Shown here: positions 52,449-61,969 of the stretch, piece by piece | Layout: the number at the start of each line of letters is the position of its first letter | Position numbering within the stretch: the first letter of the stretch is position 1 | Assembly (NCBI GenBank): GCA_943787985.1 | Contig: CALSOO010000005.1 | Location: 124,001-188,000 of the forward strand | DNA length: 64,000 bases | Source: an uncultured Paracoccaceae bacterium | Lineage (GTDB): Bacteria > Pseudomonadota > Alphaproteobacteria > Rhodobacterales > Rhodobacteraceae | Direction of reading: 5' to 3' | Translations under genes and position numbers: made by a program | Notes under the pieces: model-generated | Told to the model about the DNA's origin: nothing | The model's input: the letters and a program-made list of their open reading frames with translations, nothing else | Database searches by the model: none

Positions 52449-53597
52449 TCAAGCGGGCGCAGCTTTGATCTGTGATGCCGCTTGGGTGTAGCCCCCTGCC
52501 GCCCCGTCGATGAAATGCACATGGGTGTTCACCATTGGCGACGGAACGATGCACGTCATCATCGCCTCATCCTGCGAATGCATCCCGTACACCAGCGTCC
52601 CCGCCGCTTGGGCGCGGTCCAGCAAGGCCCGCAAATCCGCAACCGTCTCTGCATCGCAATCAATGGTCATCTTTAGCCCGTCATCGAACTTGCGAAAATC
52701 CGCGTTGCTGGCCACTTCGCGCCGGTAGGCTTTGGGATCGAACCCGCCAATTTTCAGGCCCACATTCAACAACACCCATGCAAGGGCTGTCTCCAACAGC
52801 ACCTGCCGTTTGCGTTTGCCCAGTGGCATGTTTTTGCGGCTGACCTTGGCGTCCAGCTCGTAATCCCTGGGGGGCCACGTTGTGCCCGGCCCAATTTCCG
52901 GTGACGGATGTCCGGCGCGCTCCAACTGCCCCGCCCGTTCCAGAACCGCAACGCAGACAGCGCTGAACGCGTCAGGCTGTGCCGGCGCACCGGGTTGGAT
53001 CACCACTGACAGGATCGTGCCCAGCCGCGCTTTCATGTGGCTCCATCGGCACGAGAGCCCATCCAGATTCGGGAGCGTTCCGGAAGGCGCGGACGCGATG
53101 GCGTGCCGACCCGCTTTCATCTGCGCTTCGGCCCACGACAGGCCACCGCCGGAAAACATCGCGTAGTCCACCCCCTCCGAGGCTTGATGCCGCGCCACGG
53201 CCACATCATGCCCTGCCGCCCGAATATCGGCGACCGACACCATGGCGGTGCGCAACTCGATGTCGAAAATCTCGCGGGCCCAAACCTGCACGGCGGCCAG
53301 CGCCTTTGCTGCATGATCGCGGTGGTGCGCAGGGCAGGCAAACGCCGCCCCGTCCCCGCCGAACACATAAGGCAAAGCATGTCCGCCCGACGCGTTGACT
53401 TGCGCCGAAATCACAGCCGCGCCCACCATGTTCACCGTCTTGTAACGTCCCTTAGCGATCTCTTGGGTCGAGCCGACAATATCTGACGTCCCCACCACCC
53501 AATCATCCGGCAAAGCGGTATAAGCATCAGGACTGGCAAAGGCCTCAAACGCGTCGCGTTTGGGCAGCGAGTCATAGAATTCAAAACCATGTGTCAT
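52449..53597 (-). CDS. DUF3095 domain-containing protein
   Basis: WVVGTSDIVGSTQEIAKGRYKTVNMVGAAVIS...YVFGGDGAAFACPA. Confidence 0.82.
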   Translation of the reverse strand: MTHGFEFYDSLPKRDAFEAFASPDAYTALPDDWVVGTSDIVGSTQEIAKGRYKTVNMVGAAVISAQVNASGGHALPYVFGGDGAAFACPAHHRDHAAKALAAVQVWAREIFDIELRTAMVSVADIRAAGHDVAVARHQASEGVDYAMFSGGGLSWAEAQMKAGRHAIASAPSGTLPNLDGLSCRWSHMKARLGTILSVVIQPGAPAQPDAFSAVCVAVLERAGQLERAGHPSPEIGPGTTWPPRDYELDAKVSRKNMPLGKRKRQVLLETALAWVLLNVGLKIGGFDPKAYRREVASNADFRKFDDGLKMTIDCDAETVADLRALLDRAQAAGTLVYGMHSQDEAMMTCIVPSPMVNTHVHFIDGAAGGYTQAASQIKAAPA

Positions 53598-53700
53598 GCA
53601 CCCAAAGTAGCATTGCGCAGGCGTGCGACCAATCACAATCCCTTGTGGATCACAAAGGCCCGTGTCAGGCAGGCGCACAAATTCCGCAAAGGACCCCCTC

Positions 53701-54873
53701 ATGCGCATCGGATTGATCCTGCTGACACTGGCCTATGTTCTCAGCCAGTTTTTCCGCGCCTTTCTGGCGGTCCTGACAGGGGAGTTGCAACAAGACCTCG
53801 GGGTCGACGCGCAGGATCTCGCCTTTGCGTCCGGCCTTTGGTTCATCAGTTTCGCCGCCATGCAAATCCCTGTGGGATGGGCGCTGGACACCTTTGGGCC
53901 ACGCCGGACATCATCTGTGTTGATGGTTTTTGGATGCGGTATCGGCGCCGCTTATTTTGCCTTTGCCACTTCGGCCATGGACATCAACATCGCCATGACC
54001 CTGATCGGGATCGGGTGCGCCCCGATCCTGATGGCGTCGTTCTATATCTTCGCCCGCGAATTCTCGGCCAAGCAGTTCGCGACCCTTGCAGGCTTGATCG
54101 TCGGGGTCGGGACCATCGGCAATCTGATTTCCTCCTACCCGATGGCTCTGGCCGTGGAGCTGGTCGGCTGGCGCGTCTCAATGATGGTTTTGTCGGGGGT
54201 GAGCATCGTAATCGCGATCGGGCTGTATTTTGTGGTGAAGGATCCGGCAAAGGCCGGGGCCTCCAGCACCGGCAGCTTGCTCGACATTCTGCGGATGCCC
54301 GTGATTTGGGTGATCCTGCCCATCGCGTTGGTCAACTACATGCCAGCGGCGGCGGTGCGGGGGATCTGGATTGGCCCCTACCTGCGGGATGTGTTCGGCT
54401 ATGACACCGCCCAAGTCGGGATCGCGTCGCTGGTGATGAGCATTGCGATGATCGGGGGCGTTCTGCTGTACGGGCCGCTGGACCGGATATTCGGGACCCG
54501 CAAGTGGGTGATCGTGGTCGGGACCGCCTTGACCCTTGGATGTATCGGGGGGCTTTGGGCGTTCCCTGCGGCCTCTCCCATTGCCTCGATCGCAATGATG
54601 GCAGGCCTGGGTTTTTTCGGGGGAACGTTCCCTGTGATCATGGCCCACGGCAAAGCGTTCTTTCCGGCCCATCTGGCAGGGCGGGGCGTGACCCTGATGA
54701 ACCTGTTCAGCATCGGCGGGGTCGGGTTGGCGCAATTCGCGACAGGACAGTTGCACGCCACGACCCAAGGGGGGGCCGTGAGCGCACCCTATTCCGCGGT
54801 ATTCGGGTTCTTGGGACTGGCGCTGGCCGCAGGCTTGGCCATCTATGTGTTTTCCAAGGACAACACCCAATAG
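53701..54873 (+). CDS. MFS transporter
   Basis: 12-TM-like; LSQFFRAFLAVLTGELQQDLGVDAQDLAFASGLWFISFAAMQIPVGWALDTFGPRR. Confidence 0.9.
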   Translation: MRIGLILLTLAYVLSQFFRAFLAVLTGELQQDLGVDAQDLAFASGLWFISFAAMQIPVGWALDTFGPRRTSSVLMVFGCGIGAAYFAFATSAMDINIAMTLIGIGCAPILMASFYIFAREFSAKQFATLAGLIVGVGTIGNLISSYPMALAVELVGWRVSMMVLSGVSIVIAIGLYFVVKDPAKAGASSTGSLLDILRMPVIWVILPIALVNYMPAAAVRGIWIGPYLRDVFGYDTAQVGIASLVMSIAMIGGVLLYGPLDRIFGTRKWVIVVGTALTLGCIGGLWAFPAASPIASIAMMAGLGFFGGTFPVIMAHGKAFFPAHLAGRGVTLMNLFSIGGVGLAQFATGQLHATTQGGAVSAPYSAVFGFLGLALAAGLAIYVFSKDNTQ

Positions 54874-55016
54874 AACCGCGCGGGTTTGATGCGCAGTCAC
54901 AGGCAGGGGTTGCCGGTTTCACGCGCCCTTGACCTCTTGTTTTTATGACCCCTTCCCCCCACGCGCCAACCCGTGTAAACGGCGCTCACCATCCCTATTG
55001 TATTGGAGAAAATCAG

Positions 55017-56039
55017 ATGGGTTACCGCGTCGTTGTCGTGGGTGCCACAGGTAATGTGGGCCGCGAAATGCTAAACATTCTGGCGGAACGTCAGTTCCCC
55101 GTAGACGAACTCGCCGTTTTGGCGTCCCGCCGTTCACTCGGTACGGAAGTCACGTTTGGCGAAAAGACACTAAAGACGAAGGACCTGGACACATTTGATT
55201 TCACGGGTTGGGACATCGCATTGTTTGCGGTCGGCTCTGACGCCACCAAAAAATATGCGCCCATCTCGGCCAAGGCGGGCTGCATCGTGATCGATAACTC
55301 ATCGCTGTACCGCTATGACCCCGACGTGCCGTTGGTGGTTCCGGAAGTGAACCCCGAAGCCGTGCTAGACTATCACAAGAAAAACATCATCGCGAACCCC
55401 AACTGTTCGACCGCGCAAATGGTTGTGGCCCTCAAGCCATTGCACGACCGTGCCACGATCAAACGCGTTGTGGTCAGCACCTACCAGTCCGTGTCCGGCG
55501 CGGGCAAAGAAGGGTTGGACGAGCTTTGGGATCAAACCAAATCCATCTACAACCCGACCGACGACAAGCCGCCGAGAAAGTTCCAGAAGCAGATCGCGTT
55601 CAACGTGATCCCGCAGATCGACGTGTTCATGGATTCGGGTGACACGAAAGAAGAATGGAAGATGATGGTGGAGACGAAAAAGATCGTCGATCCCAAAATC
55701 AAAGTCACCGCAACATGCGTACGCGTTCCGGTCTTTGTCGGCCACTCGGAATCGATCAACATCGAGTTTGAAGACCACCTCGACGAAGACGAGGCCCGCG
55801 ACATCCTGCGTGAAGCGCCGGGCGTCATGGTCATCGACAAGCGCGAAGACGGTGGCTACGTTTCCCCCATTGAATGTGTGGGCGACTATGCGACGTTTAT
55901 CTCGCGCATCCGTCAGGACAGCACGATCGACAACGGCATCAACCTGTGGTGCGTGTCTGACAACCTGCGCAAAGGGGCCGCGTTGAACGCCGTCCAGATC
56001 GCAGAGACATTGGGCATACGGGTTCTGAAAAAGGGCTAA
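55017..56039 (+). CDS. asd: aspartate-semialdehyde dehydrogenase
   Basis: VVGATGNVGREML, IIANPNCSTAQMVVALKPLHD, STYQSVSGAGKEG, RVPVFVGHSESINIEFE. Confidence 0.95.
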   Translation: MGYRVVVVGATGNVGREMLNILAERQFPVDELAVLASRRSLGTEVTFGEKTLKTKDLDTFDFTGWDIALFAVGSDATKKYAPISAKAGCIVIDNSSLYRYDPDVPLVVPEVNPEAVLDYHKKNIIANPNCSTAQMVVALKPLHDRATIKRVVVSTYQSVSGAGKEGLDELWDQTKSIYNPTDDKPPRKFQKQIAFNVIPQIDVFMDSGDTKEEWKMMVETKKIVDPKIKVTATCVRVPVFVGHSESINIEFEDHLDEDEARDILREAPGVMVIDKREDGGYVSPIECVGDYATFISRIRQDSTIDNGINLWCVSDNLRKGAALNAVQIAETLGIRVLKKG

Positions 56040-56063
56040 AACCCGCCGAACCTTGTAACAATC

Positions 56064-56096
56064 AAAGGGGTGCCCACGCGGTGCCCCTTTTCTTTT
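56064..56096 (+). terminator. rho-independent terminator after asd
   Basis: aaaggggtgcc-cacgc-ggtgccccttttctttt. Confidence 0.75.
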
Positions 56097-56144
56097 GCGC
56101 GCGATCCCGCCACCTTGGGGTAGAAATTACCAAAGGTTGCCCCC

Positions 56145-57773
56145 ATGCGTATTCTAACGATTGCCACCCTCACCCTCATGCCCTGCTTTGCCCTTGCCGA
56201 TACGATCACGGTTTTCAGTCAACCAAATGCCGTTGAGGTCTACCCTCAAGGCGCGCTGGTCACACGCACCGTCACCTTTGACATGCCTCAAGGGCGCCAC
56301 GATATTTTGCTGCCCGACCTGCCCACATCGATTGACGCCTTCAGCACAGAGGCCACTTTGAACGGCGCTTCGCTGAACACACGCCGTTACGCCGATGTCC
56401 CGCAGGTGCCTGCGGTGCCCGATATGTCCGAGGCATTTTTAGCGGCTAAAGCGACAAAGGAGATGGCCCAAGCTGCGATTGATTCGCTCAATGACCAGAT
56501 CAAACAGATCGAGGCCCGCATCGGTGCCGCCCAAGCGCAGATCGGGTTCCTTGGGGGGCTGTCCGACAACGAAGGTCTGCCCGGTGATGTCGACGCCTTG
56601 CGCGCCCTGTCGCAGATGATCGCCGGCGAAGGGGATCAGGCCCGCAAAAATATTGTCGCAGCCCAAGCCGACGTGCGCAGCTTGCAAGCCACCCGCCCTG
56701 CCCTTGATCAGGCGCTGCGCGAGGCGGAGTTTGCCCTGCAATCCGTCAGCCGTCCCAGCATGCAGGCCACCCAACTGACATTGACGGCCACCGCTGCGCA
56801 GGCGGGTCCAGTCACGCTGACCCTGAAATACTTCACAGATCAAGCAGGATGGGAGCCGGCCTATCGCATGTACCTCACAACCGGAGATGTGCCTGTGTTG
56901 AACGTCGAACGCCTTGCTGCCCTCAGCCAGTTTACAAACGAAAACTGGAAAGATGTGGATCTGACCCTCTCGACCCTGATGCCGTCCGGTAAATCCAGCC
57001 CCTCCAGACCTTGGGCGCCGTTCTTGAGAATTGAGGAGCCAACCCGCAAACAGTCCTTGTCCTCCACTGCAATGGACCGGAGCGCCGTGGCTGACCCCAT
57101 TATTGAAGCGCCCGTTATCGTCAGTGAAATGGCCGCTGCCTTCTCACCGATCGCTGGCCCCGGCAGCACCTATACCTTCCCCGATGGGATCACCGCGCCC
57201 GGTGGCACCGAAAACCTGCAAATCGCTATGGGCGAGTTGAATTTTGACGCAGGCCTGAGCGCACAGGCGACCCCCATGCGCGACGATACCGCCTACCGCA
57301 AAGTCACGTTCACCAACACAAGCCCCGAACGTCTGCTGGGCGCACAAAGCGCTATCATTTATGTAAACGGCCGCCTGATGGGGAGCATCAATTTTGCGAC
57401 CATTGAGCCCACTCAAGAGGCCGATTTGTTCTTTGGCCCCATCGACGGCTTGCTTGTCTCGCGCACCGTGCTGGACCGCAACGAGGGGGATCGTGGCATC
57501 ATTTCGCGATCAAACGAGAACAGCGAAGACATCCGTATCGACATCGAAAACCTGACGGACCGCGCGTGGGATCTGGCCGTATTTGACGGGGTGCCTTACG
57601 GCGAGCAGGAGGATCTGGTGATCGACTGGACCGCGGCCCCCAAGCCCGCCCAAGTCAACGATGCGGACCGCCGCGGTATTTTGCGCTGGGACCTGACGGC
57701 ACCGCCCGCCTCCAAACAGAGCATTTCCATCAAGACCAAGATCACATGGCCCGAGGGATTGGATCTGCGCTGA
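56145..57773 (+). CDS. DUF4139 / mucoidy inhibitor MuiA-like protein
   Basis: VYPQGALVTRTVTFDMPQGRHDILLPDLP; coiled-coil; LTLKYFTDQAGWEPAYRMYL. Confidence 0.85.
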   Translation: MRILTIATLTLMPCFALADTITVFSQPNAVEVYPQGALVTRTVTFDMPQGRHDILLPDLPTSIDAFSTEATLNGASLNTRRYADVPQVPAVPDMSEAFLAAKATKEMAQAAIDSLNDQIKQIEARIGAAQAQIGFLGGLSDNEGLPGDVDALRALSQMIAGEGDQARKNIVAAQADVRSLQATRPALDQALREAEFALQSVSRPSMQATQLTLTATAAQAGPVTLTLKYFTDQAGWEPAYRMYLTTGDVPVLNVERLAALSQFTNENWKDVDLTLSTLMPSGKSSPSRPWAPFLRIEEPTRKQSLSSTAMDRSAVADPIIEAPVIVSEMAAAFSPIAGPGSTYTFPDGITAPGGTENLQIAMGELNFDAGLSAQATPMRDDTAYRKVTFTNTSPERLLGAQSAIIYVNGRLMGSINFATIEPTQEADLFFGPIDGLLVSRTVLDRNEGDRGIISRSNENSEDIRIDIENLTDRAWDLAVFDGVPYGEQEDLVIDWTAAPKPAQVNDADRRGILRWDLTAPPASKQSISIKTKITWPEGLDLR

Positions 57774-57879
57774 TCCTTCAAACTTGAGAAAAACCCCACC
57801 GGTTTCTTCAACAAAATCGCAATATTGGTGTGCGACAACTTACTTATATCCGGTGTGGGGCCGGCGAAAGGGTGAGTGG

Positions 57880-58116
57880 ATGAAACCATTTTTTACAATA
57901 TTTGCGCCTGTGCATGACTACGGAATGCACGGGCAGCAGCACCAGTCAGACAAAGTGACCAAGCAGGAGATCCTGCGCATTTTTGCGCGGGAACTCCAGC
58001 GCGAAGAGCAGCCAACAGGCGCCAGCGATCCAAGTCATTGGGCGCGGTTCAAGGCCGGTGTTTCCAGCCTTCAGAACCGTTCGGGCCTTCAGAAACGCTC
58101 GGCGCGCAACACCTGA
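57880..58116 (+). CDS. small hypothetical protein
   Basis: MKPFFTIFAPVHDYGMHGQQHQSDKVTKQEILRIFARELQREE...; 3' overlaps convergent sbtB. Confidence 0.45.
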   Translation: MKPFFTIFAPVHDYGMHGQQHQSDKVTKQEILRIFARELQREEQPTGASDPSHWARFKAGVSSLQNRSGLQKRSARNT

Positions 58117-58400
58117 CAATCGGTGACGCAAACCACGCCGATGTGGCGCTCTACCACTGCAAACGCCGCGTCGAGGAGTTCATCAACATCTTCGGGGCGG
58201 CGGATGCACACGACTTGCACCATGCCGCTTGCGCGCCCGATCTGCCCTTCGCGCGACCATGGTCCAGAGCGTCCTGATCCGCCAAAAACGGGCAGGATCG
58301 TATAGCCTGTGACCCCTGCAGCGGTCAGCGCATCGGTCAGCCGTTTTTGCATGATTGCTTCGATGGTGATTTCAACACGTTTTGCGTTGTGGGTTTGCAT
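58089..58400 (-). CDS. sbtB: PII-like protein, SbtB type
   Basis: RVEITIEAIMQKRLTDALTAAGVTGYTILPVFGGSGRSGPW...VLRAERF; 4 nt after sbtA. Confidence 0.82.
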   Translation of the reverse strand: MQTHNAKRVEITIEAIMQKRLTDALTAAGVTGYTILPVFGGSGRSGPWSREGQIGRASGMVQVVCIRRPEDVDELLDAAFAVVERHIGVVCVTDCQVLRAERF

Positions 58401-58404
58401 ATGA

Positions 58405-59379
58405 TCAGCCTCCTGTCGCCCATTGGGCTACCGACAGATACAGTGGCAGACCCAAGGTCAGGTTAAAGGGAAAAGTGACGCCAAGGGAAAGGGTCAGGTA
58501 GATGGAAGGGTCCGCTTCGGGCACCGCAACCCGCATGGCTGCAGGCACCGCGATATAGCTGGCAGACGCGCCGAGCACCATGAACAGCATCACGCCGCCC
58601 GTGCTGACGCCCAGCAACACCCCGAATCCCAGGCCCGCAACACTGCCGATGACCGGCATCACAACCCCAAAGGCCAGCAGACCGGGCCGCATGACTTTGC
58701 CCCCTTCGCGCAGGCCCCGTCCCGCGACCAGTCCCATGTCCAGCAGGAACAAGCACAACACCCCTTTGAAGGGTGACACGATAAAGCTTTCGATTTCTGC
58801 CAGACCTTCCTGCCCCGTAACCATCCCGATGATGAACGACCCGACAAGCAGCACGATAGAGCCGTTGAGCATGATCTCGCGCCACAGGTCGTTTTCCATT
58901 TTGCGCCCGCTGTCCCCGCGCGAAATGAGCCAGAGTGCGGACAGAATTGCAGGGGCTTCCATGGCGGCCGCGACGGCCACCATATAGCCCTCGGATGCGA
59001 TGCCCGCGCTTTCCAGAACGCTGGTCCCCGCCACAAAGGTCACGATCGAAATGGACCCGTAGTGCGCCGCAACCGCCGCTGCGTCCAGGCGCGACAGGCC
59101 CGACATGACGTTGAGCAATGCAAATGCGATCAAGGGCAGCAAGAAGGACAGGATAATCCCCGCCAGCAGGCTCAGCCCCAGCGTGGCGTCGATGCCGTGA
59201 TCCGCGACGCTCACCCCCCCTTTGAATCCGATGGCGAACAGCAGGTAGATCGACATGCCTTTGGCCACGGCTTGGGGGATGCTCAGGTCAGAGCGTGCAA
59301 GGGCCGCCGCGACCCCCAAGGCAAACGACAAGATGATGGGCGACAACAGATTGTTGGCCGCCAGCGTAAGAATATCCAT
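58405..59379 (-). CDS. sbtA: SbtA-family sodium-dependent bicarbonate permease
   Basis: NLLSPIILSFALGVAAALARSDLSIPQAVAKGMSIYLLFAIGFKGG; GSISIVTFVAGTSVLE; SbtB-like partner adjacent. Confidence 0.9.
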   Translation of the reverse strand: MDILTLAANNLLSPIILSFALGVAAALARSDLSIPQAVAKGMSIYLLFAIGFKGGVSVADHGIDATLGLSLLAGIILSFLLPLIAFALLNVMSGLSRLDAAAVAAHYGSISIVTFVAGTSVLESAGIASEGYMVAVAAAMEAPAILSALWLISRGDSGRKMENDLWREIMLNGSIVLLVGSFIIGMVTGQEGLAEIESFIVSPFKGVLCLFLLDMGLVAGRGLREGGKVMRPGLLAFGVVMPVIGSVAGLGFGVLLGVSTGGVMLFMVLGASASYIAVPAAMRVAVPEADPSIYLTLSLGVTFPFNLTLGLPLYLSVAQWATGG

Positions 59380-59491
59380 GCACCGCTCCTGAAATATCAT
59401 GAAACCGAAGGGTTGATTGCCCGACGTGATTGCTGTGGCGTTCACTATCGAGCCCTGAGTCAGATAAAAAATATATAATTCTTTTGAAATT

Positions 59492-59508
59492 GTTCTATTT
59501 AATAGAAC
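59492..59508. promoter_or_regulatory. candidate LysR/autoregulatory operator palindrome
   Basis: gttctat-tta-atagaac perfect inverted repeat, 1 nt before LysR ATG. Confidence 0.5.
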
Positions 59509-59509
59509 T

Positions 59510-60376
59510 ATGGATACTCTGAACTATCATCACCTACGGTATTTCCGCGAAGTTGCCCATGAAGGGCACTTGGGCCGCGCCGCCGAGCGTCTGAACCTGT
59601 CGCAATCTGCGTTGTCGATCCAGATCCGCCAGCTTGAAGATCGCTTGGGTCACCGTTTTTTCGACCGCGTTGGCCGCCGTTTGGTCCTGACCGAAGCTGG
59701 CCGCATCGCGCTGGACCATGCCGATCGCATTTTCGGGGCCGGTCACGAGTTGCTCGCCACCTTGCGCCATCGCAATATGGTCAGCCCGCCGTTGCGTATC
59801 GGCGCCTTGTCCACCCTCTCCCGCAACTTCCAGCTTCAGTTTTTGCGCCCTTTGCTGGTGTCCCCCGATTGTCCTGTGGTTTTGCGCTCGGGCAACACCA
59901 AAGTGCTTTTGGATGATCTGGAGGCGATGAACCTTGATGTGGTGCTCACCACCGAGCTGCCGCCCAGCGGCAGTTCTGTTGCCTTTGCCGCCCAGCGCAT
60001 TGCGGAGCAGGTCGTTGGTATCCACGGCCCCCCTGATTTACTGGCCTACCCCACCCTCAAAGCGCTGCTGGAAAGCGCCCCGCTGATTGTGCCCACCGAC
60101 AGCATCATTCGTGCGGGGTTCGAGAATCTGGTGGCCCAGATGGGTATTTCCCCGCGCATTGTCGCGAATGTGGATGACATGGCGATGGTCCGTTTGCTGG
60201 CCCGTGAGGGTGCAGGCGTTGCGATTGCCCCCGCCGTTGTTATGGCCGATGAAATTGCTGCGGGGATTTTGGCGACCGCCCCGTTTGATCTCAACATCAA
60301 AGAGCCGTTTTACGCCGTCACCTTGCCGCGCACCTTTACCCATCCCGCCCTGGCGGAGCTGATGACCCAAGCCTGA
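59510..60376 (+). CDS. LysR family transcriptional regulator
   Basis: LNYHHLRYFREVAHEGHLGRAAERLNLSQSALSIQIRQLEDRLGHRFFDRVGRRLVLTEAG; divergent from sbtA. Confidence 0.93.
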   Translation: MDTLNYHHLRYFREVAHEGHLGRAAERLNLSQSALSIQIRQLEDRLGHRFFDRVGRRLVLTEAGRIALDHADRIFGAGHELLATLRHRNMVSPPLRIGALSTLSRNFQLQFLRPLLVSPDCPVVLRSGNTKVLLDDLEAMNLDVVLTTELPPSGSSVAFAAQRIAEQVVGIHGPPDLLAYPTLKALLESAPLIVPTDSIIRAGFENLVAQMGISPRIVANVDDMAMVRLLAREGAGVAIAPAVVMADEIAAGILATAPFDLNIKEPFYAVTLPRTFTHPALAELMTQA

Positions 60377-60379
60377 GGG

Positions 60380-61855
60380 TCAGCTGTCGAGGATATCAAA
60401 CCCGTCGCGAATGGCGGCGTCCTGAGCGGCGTCCAGATAGACAGGGTTATGTGTCTCTAACACGGCGCGCGCGGCTTTGTTCGCCACCCCCCATGCGTCA
60501 GGTGCCCCGTTTTCTTCCCATGTGATCGGTTGCGTGCGATCTGCCAGCGTCGGGTAGTGGTAATCCCGCTCCATCGCTGCATAAGTTTGCGCCGCCCCCA
60601 AGAAATGCCCGTCCCCCAGAACCGACGCGCAGATCGCGTCAAACCCCAGCGTTTCCTCATTCACTTCCACCCCCCGCAGGGTCCGGTAGATGCTGGCCCC
60701 CAACAAGGATGCCGTCATCCCGGAGCTCTCGTAGATCAGATTGCCCCCTGCCAGTCCTGCGGCCAGTGCGGTCAGCCCTTTTTCCATACCGTATTGTGCA
60801 TCAATCGCTTTGGCGTCCGTCATCGACGCCGCAACCCCCGACGGCAACCCCAACCAGTTCGATATCTGCGCAGAGGCCGCGTTCATCACCGCGATCTCGC
60901 CCCCGCCCCCCGCAAACGATCCAGTGCGCAAATCAATCACCAAAGGCCAGTTCGAGAACACCATCGGGAACCCCGGTTTGAGGGCATGCACCATCACAAG
61001 GCTGGCCAGCGTTTCCGCCAGGGATTGCGCAAGAAACCCTGCCAGCGTCGCCGGGGCTGTCGCCCCGGATTGCGCGGCGGTGATGCAGGACATCGGGATG
61101 TTGTGCTCGATACATTTGTACACAACATCCACCGCATCCTCCCCGAAGCGCATGGGCGAAATAATAGGGCTGATGTGGGTTTTCACAAAAGGACGTTTGG
61201 CAAACTCCCCCTCCCCCCCCGCCGCGATGTCCAGCATCTTGACGATGGGATCAACGTGTTCGGCCACTGTAAATGCGGTGGCCACAGGTTTGGTGGTGTT
61301 GCGCAACAAAGCGTAGGCGGTGTTCACGTCCAACGCAAAAGGGTCCGCCACATCGGTGGCGATACAGCAGCGCGTGAACCATGACACATTGGTCAATGTG
61401 TCTTGCAGGCGGGTGAAATCATGCAAATCCTTCAACGTCGAAGGCCGATAAAGCCCGCTGTCCATGTCCAGCGTCTGCACCGCCGCGCCGCCTGTGCCGA
61501 AGTGGACCGCATCGCCGCCCACCTCGATGGAACGATCCTCATCACGGCCATGCAGGACAAATTTCTTCGCCGCCCGCGCGATGGCATCTTCGGTCAAAGC
61601 ACGCGGAAACCGCACACGCCCGTCCGCGCCCATCTGCGCCCCTGCCGCACTCAGATCATCCGCCAGACGCACGGGCACTTCGCCCAAGCCCAGTTCAGCC
61701 AGCAAGCGCAGGGCAGTATTGTAGATGGATTGCACTTCGGCATCGCTCAGCGGTTTGTACTGCCCGCCACGCTGCCCGGGAGGGCATGGATTTGGCGGCG
61801 GCACCGCCCTCTTTGCCACTTTATCCTGTCGCCCGCCTGTGCGCCGTCTGCTCAT
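60380..61855 (-). CDS. trimethylamine methyltransferase (MttB) family protein, non-pyrrolysine type
   Basis: YKPLSDAEVQSIYNTALRLLAELGLGEVP...HFGTGGAAVQTLDMDSGLYRPSTLKDLHDFTRLQDTL; full-length with no in-frame TAG. Confidence 0.9.
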   Translation of the reverse strand: MSRRRTGGRQDKVAKRAVPPPNPCPPGQRGGQYKPLSDAEVQSIYNTALRLLAELGLGEVPVRLADDLSAAGAQMGADGRVRFPRALTEDAIARAAKKFVLHGRDEDRSIEVGGDAVHFGTGGAAVQTLDMDSGLYRPSTLKDLHDFTRLQDTLTNVSWFTRCCIATDVADPFALDVNTAYALLRNTTKPVATAFTVAEHVDPIVKMLDIAAGGEGEFAKRPFVKTHISPIISPMRFGEDAVDVVYKCIEHNIPMSCITAAQSGATAPATLAGFLAQSLAETLASLVMVHALKPGFPMVFSNWPLVIDLRTGSFAGGGGEIAVMNAASAQISNWLGLPSGVAASMTDAKAIDAQYGMEKGLTALAAGLAGGNLIYESSGMTASLLGASIYRTLRGVEVNEETLGFDAICASVLGDGHFLGAAQTYAAMERDYHYPTLADRTQPITWEENGAPDAWGVANKAARAVLETHNPVYLDAAQDAAIRDGFDILDS

Positions 61856-61969
61856 GATGCAATGTCTCCCTCCCTGCATTGAGGGCGAGGGCCACGGCAA
61901 AAGCAACCCGAACGCGCGCTATTGCAGAACGTGGCGGGATCTATTTCGAATTGGTGAAGCCAGAGGCGG

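Noticed and set aside
53589-54404. 271-aa ORF in another frame of the MFS transporter
   Set aside because: Arg/His-rich alternate frame; the 53701..54873 frame has the real transporter motifs.
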